A stretch of 48,822 nucleotides of DNA. It comes from Halothiobacillus sp. 35-54-62 (GTDB lineage: Bacteria > Pseudomonadota > Gammaproteobacteria > Halothiobacillales > Halothiobacillaceae). How positions within the stretch are numbered: position 1 is the stretch's first letter; every line of letters starts with the position of its first letter. The notes under the pieces are model-generated. The model ran no database searches, was not told the origin of the DNA, and saw only the letters and a program-made list of their open reading frames with translations. Shown one piece after another: positions 19,151-26,579 of the stretch. Where the stretch lies: the NCBI GenBank assembly GCA_002281295.1, contig NCFS01000028.1, forward strand, positions 1-48,822, written 5' to 3'. The translations under genes were made by a program, and so were the position numbers.

Positions 19151-19169
19151 CTGTCAAAATTTTGTCAGC
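19151..19169. promoter_or_regulatory. Near-palindromic site between fleQ and the divergent fliK-like gene
   Basis: CTGTCAAAATTTTGTCAGC, preceded by G, is symmetrical except for one mismatched pair. Its core GTCAAAATTTTGTC resembles the published FleQ-binding consensus GTCaNTAAAtTGAC in length and outer bases. It lies between the two divergent flagellar transcription units. The regulator is not known; FleQ is only a suggestion. Confidence 0.35.
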
Positions 19170-19312
19170 AGAAATTGCAACCTCAGCGATGGGTTCAGCC
19201 TACCGATTCCCATTAAAGTGCCCTATTCTGTTAACCCAACCGCCGTTAGGCCTTGGGGAACCTCAAAAAACACCCCCTCAGGTTTGAACCACCCGCACAG
19301 GAAGCCCGCGCC

Positions 19313-20644
19313 ATGCAGATTGACCGCGCACTCACCGCCATCACAACCCAGCTACACGGCGTGCCACTCAAAACAGGCCAAACCCTCGCCGCCATCGTGC
19401 TCAAAGCGGATGCCGCCACCGGCAAAGCCTTGCTCTCACTGGCGGGCGGGCAAGTCGCCGTGCAAACCAACCAAGCGCTCACCGCCGGCAGCGCCATTCA
19501 TCTCACCGTTAAAGAGGCAGGCCCGCCGCTTGTGTTAACCCTCGCCCAACAAACACCCGGCCAAACACCGCCTCAAACCACAAGCCAAGCGCCCGCACAG
19601 AGCGCCATGCGGCTTAACCCGCCGAGCAATCAAACCCTGGTGCAAACCTTATCCACCCAATTACTCAAGCAACTGGGCACAAGCCCAACCGCATCAGCAC
19701 CCAACGCCGCCTCAGCCGAACCCAGCAATAGCCCCGCATCCGCCAGCGGCTTAGCCCTTGCCCTGCTCCCCCAACTACGCGCGGCGTTAACCTCGATTGA
19801 TGCCCTGCTATCGCCCAATATAAAAGCCAGCGCCGAACCCACCCCTCCGCGCGGCTCATTAACCGGCGAGCAAAAACCAGGTCAAGAAAAACCAGGTCAA
19901 GAAAACCTAGGCAAAGAATTAGCCCGCTTAGTCACCACCTTAAGCCTGCCCACCGCATTTCCCGCTACGACGGGCGCCCCGCTGCCGCCCAATCTTAAAG
20001 ACGAGCTGAAACGCGCCGCGCAACAACTCAAGCAAGCCGCCGCACTCGACACCCTTAAAAATATGCAGCCCAAAGCGCAAACCGAACCAACCACCCGCAG
20101 CCAGCCCCTACCCAACGAGGCCAGCGCAAGCCCACCCAACGCGAGCAATGCCAACCTACAAGCCACGCTCGATCAATGGCTCAACCGGATTGATGTAAGC
20201 CAGCTGCGCACCGCCCTGCAACAACTGCAAGGCCAACCCGCCTGGATGATTGACGTGCCTATTTTGCTGCACGGCCAGCCGCAGCGGCTACAACTGGCCA
20301 TCCATGAAGACAACACCCAACCCACCGACAAATCCAAGCAAAGCGCATGGCAGCTCGATTTCGCCCTGAATCTTCCCACACTCGGCGCGCTACACGGCAG
20401 CTTGCGCCTAGAGCAAACCCAGCAAAACCCAAACGACTTAACCGTGCGCCTCTATGCCGAAAACCCCCAAGCACAAACCGAGCTCACAGCCCAAATCTTT
20501 GATCTGGCCGAGCATCTGCGCGCCGCCAACCTAAGCCCCCGTGAGCTGGCTATCTACCTAGGCCCGCCACCTGCCGCCGTGACACAACGCCTGCAACCCA
20601 ACCCCGCCCGATTAAGCGAGCACCACTTTGAGGCGCGGGTATAA
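19313..20644 (+). CDS. Second FliK-like protein (Flg_hook domain)
   Basis: A 443-residue protein with a conserved-looking N-terminal domain (about residues 1-85), a long Pro/Gln/Ala/Ser-rich middle, and a C-terminal Flg_hook-like domain at about residues 340-425 (AWQLDFALNLPTLGALHGSL and LTAQIFDLAEHLRAANLSP). This is the organisation of FliK-family proteins, and a canonical fliK already exists in this window. I chose the ATG at 19313 because AGGAAG lies about ten bases upstream. Two bases separate it from a downstream FlhB-like gene, so the pair probably acts together in export specificity. The function is inferred. Confidence 0.72.
   Translation: MQIDRALTAITTQLHGVPLKTGQTLAAIVLKADAATGKALLSLAGGQVAVQTNQALTAGSAIHLTVKEAGPPLVLTLAQQTPGQTPPQTTSQAPAQSAMRLNPPSNQTLVQTLSTQLLKQLGTSPTASAPNAASAEPSNSPASASGLALALLPQLRAALTSIDALLSPNIKASAEPTPPRGSLTGEQKPGQEKPGQENLGKELARLVTTLSLPTAFPATTGAPLPPNLKDELKRAAQQLKQAAALDTLKNMQPKAQTEPTTRSQPLPNEASASPPNASNANLQATLDQWLNRIDVSQLRTALQQLQGQPAWMIDVPILLHGQPQRLQLAIHEDNTQPTDKSKQSAWQLDFALNLPTLGALHGSLRLEQTQQNPNDLTVRLYAENPQAQTELTAQIFDLAEHLRAANLSPRELAIYLGPPPAAVTQRLQPNPARLSEHHFEARV
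19872..19901 (+). repeat. 15-bp in-frame tandem repeat in the fliK-like gene
   Basis: Two perfect copies of AAAAACCAGGTCAAG, followed by a degenerate third, encode KPGQE-KPGQE-NLGKE in the disordered middle of the protein. Changes in copy number would keep the frame and alter linker length. Confidence 0.9.
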
Positions 20645-20646
20645 GC

Positions 20647-20997
20647 ATGCGTAAAAATCAACCCCAATCACCCAAACACCCCGGCCAAATTACCCGAGCC
20701 GTGGCGCTCAAATATGAAGGCACCGACCTGCCCACTGTCGTGGCCACGGGCCAAAACCTCATCGCGCAAGAAATAGCCCGCCGCGCCGACGCCGCCCAAA
20801 TCCCACTGATTGAAGACCCAAAGCTCGCCCAAGCCCTCGCCCAGCTCGACATCGGCGCCCACATTCCCGAAGCCCTATTTCGCGCCGTGGCCGAAGTACT
20901 CAGTTATGCACTGTATGTGAGCGGCAAGCACGAAGAGGTACTCAAACGCGCCGAGCAATCGCGCACCCGATCAGGCAATTTCGACGGGGGCGCTTGA
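20647..20997 (+). CDS. Stand-alone FlhB cytoplasmic-domain homologue (FlhX-like)
   Basis: A 116-residue soluble protein resembling the FlhB/YscU C-terminal cytoplasmic domain: AVALKYEGTDLPTVVATGQN, then AQEIARRADAAQIPLIEDPKLAQAL and ALFRAVAEVLSYALYVSGKH. In FlhB this part follows the self-cleaving NPTH motif. Here the NPTH is absent (QITRAVALKY), so the protein matches the post-cleavage fragment, and no membrane segments are present. It begins two bases after the fliK-like stop. A role in export substrate switching alongside its neighbour is inferred. Confidence 0.82.
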   Translation: MRKNQPQSPKHPGQITRAVALKYEGTDLPTVVATGQNLIAQEIARRADAAQIPLIEDPKLAQALAQLDIGAHIPEALFRAVAEVLSYALYVSGKHEEVLKRAEQSRTRSGNFDGGA

Positions 20998-21008
20998 TGC
21001 CCTTCGAT

Positions 21009-21040
21009 CACATGCTTCCTTTTTCACATGCTTCCTTTTT
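21009..21040 (+). repeat. Perfect 16-bp tandem duplication
   Basis: Two identical adjacent copies of CACATGCTTCCTTTTT at 21009-21024 and 21025-21040. It lies just after the flhB-like gene and has the same unit length as the duplication that breaks fleQ, with an unrelated sequence. Confidence 0.97.
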
Positions 21041-21272
21041 CAAAGCGCGGCACATCGCTGAAAACCGAGAATACCCAGTGACTCTGAGCGCGCCTCAATC
21101 TAAGCAAGCGGGGGAAGATTCAATAAAGAACCGGCATAACAAGGCGTTACAGCACCATGCGTCATCGAAAGATGGGGAAAACAGTTAACTTGCACTAACG
21201 AAAAGTTAAGCAAAGCTTCAGGATAACGAGAAAATTCGCATAAAAATGGGCTGGGGATCGCATCACGCCGAC

Positions 21273-21296
21273 TAAAAACCCCCGCCATGAGGTGGG
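21273..21296 (-). terminator. Possible terminator of the phoH2-like gene
   Basis: On the minus strand CCCACCTCATGGCGGG forms a short hairpin with one mismatch, followed by GGTTTTTA. It lies about 35 bp after the stop of the PhoH-family gene. The stem is imperfect. Confidence 0.45.
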
Positions 21297-21331
21297 ATGC
21301 CTTGATTTTGGCACCCCAGCGCCATGCGCGC

Positions 21332-22759
21332 TTACAACACCTCGGCGGCGTGCTCTGCCAGGCGGGAGCGCTCGCCCCGAGCGAGGGTGATGTGCGCGCC
21401 GTGCGGCCAGCCTTTAAACCGATCGACCACGAAGGTTAAGCCCGATGTGGTTTCGGTTAAATAAGGCGTATCAATTTGCGCCACGTTGCCCAAGCACACC
21501 ATTTTGGTACCCGGCCCTGCGCGCGTGATTAGGGTGCGCATTTGTTTGGCGGTTAAGTTTTGTGCCTCGTCGATAATCACGAACTTATTTTGGAATGTTC
21601 GGCCGCGCATAAAGTTGAGTGAGCGGATTTTTATGCGCGAACGCAATAAATCGTTGGTGGCCGCCCGCTCCCAGCCGCCGCCACTGCTGGCATCGGTTTT
21701 GGCCAAAACCTCTAGGTTATCCATCAATGCGCCCATCCAAGGCGTCATTTTTTCTTCTTCTGTGCCGGGCAAAAAGCCAATATCTTCACCCACGGGGATG
21801 GTAACGCGCGTCATGATGATTTCAGAGTAGCGATTTTTCTCGAGCGTGAGCGCCAAAGCCGCCGCCAAAGTGATTAAGGTTTTGCCTGTGCCGGCTTGGC
21901 CAAGCAGGGTGACAAAATCCACATCTGGGTCCATGAGGTGATTAAGCGCAAAGCTCTGCTCCCGATTGCGGGCGTTAATCCCCCACACGGATTGCCGTTC
22001 ATGCTGAAAATTAATGGCACTTTCCACGACGGCAGAACCATCGGCGTCAATCTCACGCACGATGCCGGAGAACGGCGTGGCGCCTTCAATATAAACGCAC
22101 AAATTTACATACCAATCCGCCGTTTGTGGCCCGCGCACCCGATAAAACGCCCGGCCTTCTTCCTGCCACGATTCCAGTGCTTTGCCGTGGCTTTCCCAAA
22201 AATCGGCCGCCAAAGGCACAATGCCGCTATGCAGCAGCGATACATCATCGAGCACCTGATCGTTGTGATAATCCTCGGCTTTGAGGCCGAGTGCCGTGGC
22301 TTTGATGCGCAAGTTGATGTCTTTAGACACCAAAATAACATCCCGATCCACCACGCGGTGGCGCAAGGCGAGCGTTACCGCCAAAATTTGATTATCGGGC
22401 CGCCCGCCGGGCATGCCGGCAGGCAAATCGTAGGTTTCAATTTCGGTTTGCAGATACAAGCGCCCGGCCACGCCCGCCCGCTCATTATTTTTTGATAACA
22501 ACGGGCTTTGAATCGGCAAGCCCTGATTAATATTGGCTAAATCCGCATCTTGCAATAAATCATCCAAAAACCGGCTAACTTGGCGCACATTCCGCGCTGT
22601 TTCTGTGGTGCCTTTTTTGCCGTTATCCAGCTCCTCAATCACAACCATGGGCAGATAAATATCGTGCTCCATAAATCGAAAAATTGATGTCGGATCGTGC
22701 ATTAATACGTTGGTATCCAGCACAAACAGGCATTGTTTTTGGCGGGTGTTGTTAATCAT
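21332..22759 (-). CDS. PIN domain-PhoH ATPase fusion (PhoH2 type)
   Basis: A 475-residue protein with an N-terminal PIN ribonuclease domain (residues about 10-150; acidic residues in LDTN near 15, EE at 42-43 and PDNQ at 121-124) and a C-terminal PhoH-type P-loop ATPase (GQAGTGKT at 287-294, FVIIDEAQN Walker B). Studied PhoH2 proteins act as sequence-selective RNA helicases and ribonucleases. Both domains look intact. A good AGGAGG lies upstream of the ATG. It follows bcp by 57 bp, apparently in the same operon. Confidence 0.93.
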   Translation of the reverse strand: MINNTRQKQCLFVLDTNVLMHDPTSIFRFMEHDIYLPMVVIEELDNGKKGTTETARNVRQVSRFLDDLLQDADLANINQGLPIQSPLLSKNNERAGVAGRLYLQTEIETYDLPAGMPGGRPDNQILAVTLALRHRVVDRDVILVSKDINLRIKATALGLKAEDYHNDQVLDDVSLLHSGIVPLAADFWESHGKALESWQEEGRAFYRVRGPQTADWYVNLCVYIEGATPFSGIVREIDADGSAVVESAINFQHERQSVWGINARNREQSFALNHLMDPDVDFVTLLGQAGTGKTLITLAAALALTLEKNRYSEIIMTRVTIPVGEDIGFLPGTEEEKMTPWMGALMDNLEVLAKTDASSGGGWERAATNDLLRSRIKIRSLNFMRGRTFQNKFVIIDEAQNLTAKQMRTLITRAGPGTKMVCLGNVAQIDTPYLTETTSGLTFVVDRFKGWPHGAHITLARGERSRLAEHAAEVL

Positions 22760-22816
22760 TAAACGCTAAGCCTCCTAGGCAACGGGGAATTTACCTTCAA
22801 CCTCAACTCATAAAAC

Positions 22817-23290
22817 TCATTGGTTGGCGGCGTGAATTGCCGCAAGCACCGCCTCGGCATGCCCATCAACCTTTACTTTGCGCCACGCGGCCTGCAAAAC
22901 CCCATTGGGGCCAATTAAAAATGTACTGCGCTCAATGCCTTCGAACGTTTTGCCATACATCGTCTTGGTGCGCATTACATCAAACACGCGGCTCACCGAT
23001 TGCTCGGTATCCGCTATTAACGGGAAACTTAAGCTGTGCTTGGCGCAAAATTTGGCATGGCTTGCGGCAGGATCATTCGATACGCCGACCACCACCGCGT
23101 TCGCCTCAAAAAATTGGGGTAACAGCCGCTCAAAATCCAGCGCTTCGGTCGTGCACCCCGGTGTGTTGTCGCGGGGATAAAAATACAGAACCAACCATTG
23201 CCCCAAATAGGTTTGCTCATCAATAAAAAGCCCTGCCGCAGTTTCTCCACGGAAGGGCTTTATCACTTCGTTCAGCGTCAGTTGCGGCAT
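22817..23290 (-). CDS. bcp: Thioredoxin-dependent peroxiredoxin Bcp/PrxQ
   Basis: Thiol peroxidase reducing hydrogen peroxide and organic hydroperoxides. The 157-residue product has the peroxidatic cysteine Cys46 in YPRDNTPGCTTEA. The usual resolving cysteine five residues later is replaced by Leu, but Cys82 (KFCAKH) lies 36 residues downstream. That spacing is known in the PrxQ subclass with the resolving cysteine in helix 3. The start has AAGGAG upstream. gcvR-bcp adjacency is also found in E. coli. Confidence 0.94.
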   Translation of the reverse strand: MPQLTLNEVIKPFRGETAAGLFIDEQTYLGQWLVLYFYPRDNTPGCTTEALDFERLLPQFFEANAVVVGVSNDPAASHAKFCAKHSLSFPLIADTEQSVSRVFDVMRTKTMYGKTFEGIERSTFLIGPNGVLQAAWRKVKVDGHAEAVLAAIHAANQ

Positions 23291-23327
23291 TAAGCCACTC
23301 CTTGTGGGTTAAGGGTAAGAATTAAAG

Positions 23328-23894
23328 TTAAAACGTGCGCTCCGGCTCTATCGCCGCATCTAAATTCAAGGTATCGCATAAATCAAAAAAATCGGACTTA
23401 AACTGCCCCAAATGGCAGCGCGCGGGGAGCTCAACCTGCGCCCGCAGCTGAATTAAACGCTCGCTACTGCGGGCGGGGCGATACGCTCGGGTTGAAATAT
23501 CGCGCAAAATCACCTCTTGTTTGGCACAAAACCGCGTAATTGCCGCCAGCATATCCGCTGATTCAAGGCCAATTGCATCTAAAATATAGGGCAATACCGG
23601 CTCGCGCTCGGCCACGGTTTTCTCATGCTGCACCTGAATTTCAAGCGCTTGGCTGCGCGCAAATTCACGCAAAACCGATTCAACCCGCGTGACGCGATCC
23701 CAGTTGCCGGCAATCCGCAAGGCGAAAACAACGCGCTGCTCAAACGACATTAAATGGCTATCGAGCGCGCGGCACTGCTGCTGCTGGATTAACCCTAATA
23801 AATCAGCTAATTGAGATGCACTGAGCTGGCCAAATAAATTGACGATCAACTGGGTTTGCATCATGGCATGGGGTTTGGTTAGATTTGATGACAT
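23328..23894 (-). CDS. gcvR: GcvR-like ACT-domain regulator
   Basis: A 188-residue cytoplasmic protein resembling the glycine cleavage system repressor GcvR, which uses two ACT domains to control GcvA. The first half (MMQTQLIVNLFGQLSASQLADL to about residue 90) and the second half (LPYILDAIGLESADMLAAITRFCAKQEV and following) each have the beta-alpha-beta pattern of an ACT fold. The family is divergent, so the call also relies on the adjacent bcp, the same pair as in E. coli. I chose the ATG at 23894; a GTG at 23915 and an ATG at 23864 are alternatives. Confidence 0.75.
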   Translation of the reverse strand: MSSNLTKPHAMMQTQLIVNLFGQLSASQLADLLGLIQQQQCRALDSHLMSFEQRVVFALRIAGNWDRVTRVESVLREFARSQALEIQVQHEKTVAEREPVLPYILDAIGLESADMLAAITRFCAKQEVILRDISTRAYRPARSSERLIQLRAQVELPARCHLGQFKSDFFDLCDTLNLDAAIEPERTF

Positions 23895-24088
23895 GCGCTT
23901 GATTCTAGCAGCCACACAGAATTAAGGCACGGCTGATTACAGGGCTGAAAATTTAAGTGAATTTGGTTCATAAGCAGTTCACTATATTAAGGATGTTTAT
24001 TCTTGATGAACTAAATCAGTTTGTCAGAGTTTGCTAATACAGTAACAATGCGTTGGCTAATAGTTAGAAACAACACGGGGTGAGTCTA

Positions 24089-24658
24089 ATGCGTAATTTA
24101 TTGAAGGCATCGGTATTGGGTGTCGCAATTTTATCTTTGTCTGGTTGCGGTTTTTTGTCGATCAAAGACAAGCTGGATCCACAGGCGATGGATGTGTACA
24201 GCGGCATGTATGACCGCTTTGTCAGCAGCGGCGGCGATTTAGGTGCCGCAACCGTTTGGCGCATGGAAGTGGATAAAGGTTTAACACCGGATGACATCAA
24301 AACCAGCATTGCATCGGCCTCGGTTGGCACCGGCTTAAAAGACGTAGGCGAAATGCCTTTATCTAAGCAATTAGAGCTTGAAACCGGCAAACCCCAGCGC
24401 TATTTGATGATTTATCAATATTGCAGCCCGTCAATCGCGCGCCAAGCCACCGATTGGAGCCCCTACTTTGCAGCCTATCTGCCTTGCCGCATTGCGGTCG
24501 TTGAAGATAAAGAAGGCCGTTACTGGTTGTATGGCCTGAATATGGATATGTTCGTGCATGGCGGCAAAGAGTTCCCAGAACCCTTCAAAACCAATGCGCA
24601 GCACGTTCGTGACTCCATGTACAAAATGATGGAAGCCGGCGCCCACGGCGGGTTCTAA
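24089..24658 (+). CDS. DUF302-type lipoprotein
   Basis: A 189-residue lipoprotein with a signal peptide and lipobox LSGC (Cys20), so it is exported and lipid-anchored. The C-terminal part PYFAAYLPCRIAVVEDKEGR, followed by YWLYGLNMDM, matches the DUF302 pattern of a compact alpha/beta domain ending with a short strand after an acidic turn. The function of DUF302 is not established. The ATG at 24089 follows GGGGTGAG; an in-frame GTG three codons earlier overlaps that site. It is a single gene with a strong terminator and converges with a LysR gene. Confidence 0.82.
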   Translation: MRNLLKASVLGVAILSLSGCGFLSIKDKLDPQAMDVYSGMYDRFVSSGGDLGAATVWRMEVDKGLTPDDIKTSIASASVGTGLKDVGEMPLSKQLELETGKPQRYLMIYQYCSPSIARQATDWSPYFAAYLPCRIAVVEDKEGRYWLYGLNMDMFVHGGKEFPEPFKTNAQHVRDSMYKMMEAGAHGGF

Positions 24659-24711
24659 TAAAAGCCTTACCTCACCCCGCTTTTTGGCTGGGTGCGTTGA
24701 GATAAAAATAA

Positions 24712-24739
24712 AAACCTCGGCAATGCCGGGGTTTTTTAT
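24712..24739 (+). terminator. Terminator after the DUF302 gene
   Basis: CCTCGGCAATGCCGGGG forms a 7-bp stem with one G-U pair and is followed by TTTTTTATTT. It lies about 55 bp after the lipoprotein stop. Confidence 0.88.
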
Positions 24740-24783
24740 TTAGGAAAATTCAATTCCAAGCCATCTTCAGAGGCGCTCTGGCA

Positions 24784-24814
24784 TAAAAAAACCGCTCATA
24801 AAGAGCGGTTTTTT
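24784..24814. terminator. Bidirectional terminator before the LysR gene 3' end
   Basis: AACCGCTC and GAGCGGTT form an 8-bp stem around a 5-base loop, with an A-run on the left and a T-run on the right. It ends the minus-strand LysR gene and backs up the DUF302 terminator. Confidence 0.9.
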
Positions 24815-24831
24815 CAACTAAATCAGCAAAA

Positions 24832-25773
24832 TTAGCTAGGGGTATTGTTCTTTTGAATCACTTCTAAATCCAGCATCGGTGAGCTGTTGTGGCAATAATC
24901 GCGGGAGAATTCCAGCAAGTCTTCCATGGCCGGCAAACGGAATTTATGCCGCTGGCGCACAAACGAAAAATCACGGAACAACCGGGGCTTTAAAGGAACG
25001 GCTTTGAGCAGCCCCAACTTAAGCTCTTTGGTAATGCCTGATGAGGACACAATCGATAAGCCCATACCCGCCTGCACGGCGCCTTTAATGGCCTCAGGGC
25101 TACCAAGCTCCATGCACACTTCCCAGCCTTCAGAGAAACCGTGATCAATCATATAATTGAGCACCATTTCACGCGTGCCCGAACCTTCTTCACGGCAAAT
25201 AAAATCGTACGACATCAGCTGCTCGATCGACAAAGCCTCGGCACTCGCCAACGCATGATCGGGCGGCATAATCACCACCAGTTCATCACGGCGGCAGGTT
25301 TCAACCAGCAAGTTTTTGTTGCTGATGGTGCCTTCCACAATGGCCAGATCAACCACGTTGTGCTCAACCATAGCCACAACCGATTCGGTGTTGCCGACTT
25401 TTAAGCGAATGGCTAAATCGCGGTGCTTAACCCGGAATTTACCCAGCAAAGCGGGCAGCATATTTTCCGCGATAGTCATGCTGGCGCCCACATTGAGTGA
25501 ACCACCGACTTCACCGGTCATTTCCTTAACGCGACGATCCATTTCATCGTATAACTCGAACATGCGCTCGGAAATTTCATAAACCACATGCCCCACATCC
25601 GTCAATGTGACGCGATTGTGTGTGCGATCAAACAAGCGGGTATCAAAATGCTCCTCTAACTGGCGCACTTGAAAAGTGACCGCGGGCTGAGTCATGTGCA
25701 GGGCTTCGGCAGCCTTAGTGAAACTCAGTAAGCGCGCTACGGTGTTAAACACCTTGAGACGTCGATCAGCCAT
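24832..25773 (-). CDS. LysR-family transcriptional regulator (CbbR/CysB-like)
   Basis: A 313-residue LysR regulator. The N-terminal winged helix-turn-helix at about residues 1-65 contains LLSFTKAAEALHMTQPAVTF and QLEEHFDTRLFDRT. The C-terminal effector domain (about residues 90-295) has the typical REEGSGTREMVLNYM segment and a small-ligand fold. The overall pattern is closest to CbbR, the regulator of CO2-fixation genes, but no Calvin-cycle genes are in this window. The divergent gene encodes a DUF4124 protein, which need not be its target. Confidence 0.9.
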   Translation of the reverse strand: MADRRLKVFNTVARLLSFTKAAEALHMTQPAVTFQVRQLEEHFDTRLFDRTHNRVTLTDVGHVVYEISERMFELYDEMDRRVKEMTGEVGGSLNVGASMTIAENMLPALLGKFRVKHRDLAIRLKVGNTESVVAMVEHNVVDLAIVEGTISNKNLLVETCRRDELVVIMPPDHALASAEALSIEQLMSYDFICREEGSGTREMVLNYMIDHGFSEGWEVCMELGSPEAIKGAVQAGMGLSIVSSSGITKELKLGLLKAVPLKPRLFRDFSFVRQRHKFRLPAMEDLLEFSRDYCHNSSPMLDLEVIQKNNTPS

Positions 25774-25888
25774 ACGAAAATCACCCTATTCGTTATCAAT
25801 CCAGATAGTGTATCAAGCCTATTTATCATTTGCGACAAACCCAGCGCAAATAGACAAACCAAGCACCGCAGTGGGCCTATCCAAGCAG

Positions 25889-25916
25889 TTGAAGAATTGG
25901 CATAAATCGTTATGCT
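25889..25916 (+). promoter_or_regulatory. Putative promoter of the DUF4124 gene
   Basis: TTGAAG (25889-25894), a 16-bp spacer and TATGCT (25911-25916), about 33 bp before the start codon. The consensus match is moderate. Confidence 0.4.
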
Positions 25917-25948
25917 TATCGTCTCAAATATCACAGGGACAAGAGATC

Positions 25949-26422
25949 ATGCAAAGCCTAAGGAAAATCGCGCTATTGTCATTAATTGGTGCAGGCTGCG
26001 TGCTTGCATCAACAGCCAGCCATGCCGAAGATGCCACCCGCATATATAAATGGGTCGATAAAAAAGGCGAAACGCATTTCAGCCAAATTCCGCCCACGCA
26101 AGGTGAGGCGCAACAAATTAATCCCGATTTTGCAACGCCTGGCGCACCCGCACCTAAAGCGCCCGAAGGCGAGAGCCAAGACGCCGCCCCAGACCATCCT
26201 AACGAGCCGCTCGCACCCAACGCGCCCATTACCGTCGTTAATAAAAAAGAGGCCGAAAAAGCCTGCCAGGCGGCACAAGAGCAAATAAAAACCCTACAAA
26301 ATTCGCAAAATCAGCTCATGACGCAAGAGGCCGATGGCAAATATCGGGCATTAACCCCGCAAGAAATTGCGGGTCGCGTAAAACAGGCGCAAGAAGTGGC
26401 CGATAAAGCCTGCGTAAAATAA
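25949..26422 (+). CDS. DUF4124-domain exported protein
   Basis: A 157-residue protein with a Sec signal peptide (cleavage after about Ala26 in STASHA) and the DUF4124 signature IYKWVDKKGETHFSQIPP at about residues 31-48. A Pro/Ala-rich linker and a helical C-terminal tail with many Lys, Gln and Glu follow. DUF4124 proteins are common periplasmic or envelope proteins of unknown role. I chose the ATG at 25949 because it starts the signal peptide; the frame is open for about 250 bases further upstream but would overlap the LysR gene. Confidence 0.85.
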   Translation: MQSLRKIALLSLIGAGCVLASTASHAEDATRIYKWVDKKGETHFSQIPPTQGEAQQINPDFATPGAPAPKAPEGESQDAAPDHPNEPLAPNAPITVVNKKEAEKACQAAQEQIKTLQNSQNQLMTQEADGKYRALTPQEIAGRVKQAQEVADKACVK

Positions 26423-26519
26423 CACCCACGCCGTTTGCGCTACAAAATTCTGCCCACGCACCGCCCACAAACACGGTAATCGTGTCAAAATATTGCCCTA
26501 TTTGCGCCTACTTATTCGT

Positions 26520-26545
26520 CGCGCCGTCATTGAGGCGCGTTTTGG
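26520..26545 (+). terminator. Possible terminator after the DUF4124 gene
   Basis: CGCGCC and GGCGCG form a perfect 6-bp stem with an 8-base loop, followed by TTTTGG. It lies about 100 bp after the stop and 35 bp before proS. The T-run is short. Confidence 0.45.
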
Positions 26546-26579
26546 CTTCATCCCCTTGACCTAAATTTTTGGAACGCCC

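Larger units (their letters stand above)
20998..21331. other. Intergenic region after the flhB-like gene
   Basis: This 333-bp stretch lies between convergent genes. It contains a second 16-bp tandem duplication (21009-21040) and a possible terminator for the minus-strand PhoH gene. An ATG at 20997 overlaps the upstream stop and opens a 63-codon frame, but its product is unlike any family I know and I do not call it a gene. Confidence 0.6.

Noticed and set aside
20994..21188. Small frame starting on the flhB-like stop codon (about 63 residues)
   Set aside because: Coupled start is suggestive, but the product contains the 16-bp duplication, has unlike composition and matches no family; treated as intergenic.
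25694..25948. Upstream extension of the DUF4124 frame
   Set aside because: It would overlap the LysR gene and bury the clear signal peptide that starts at 25949.
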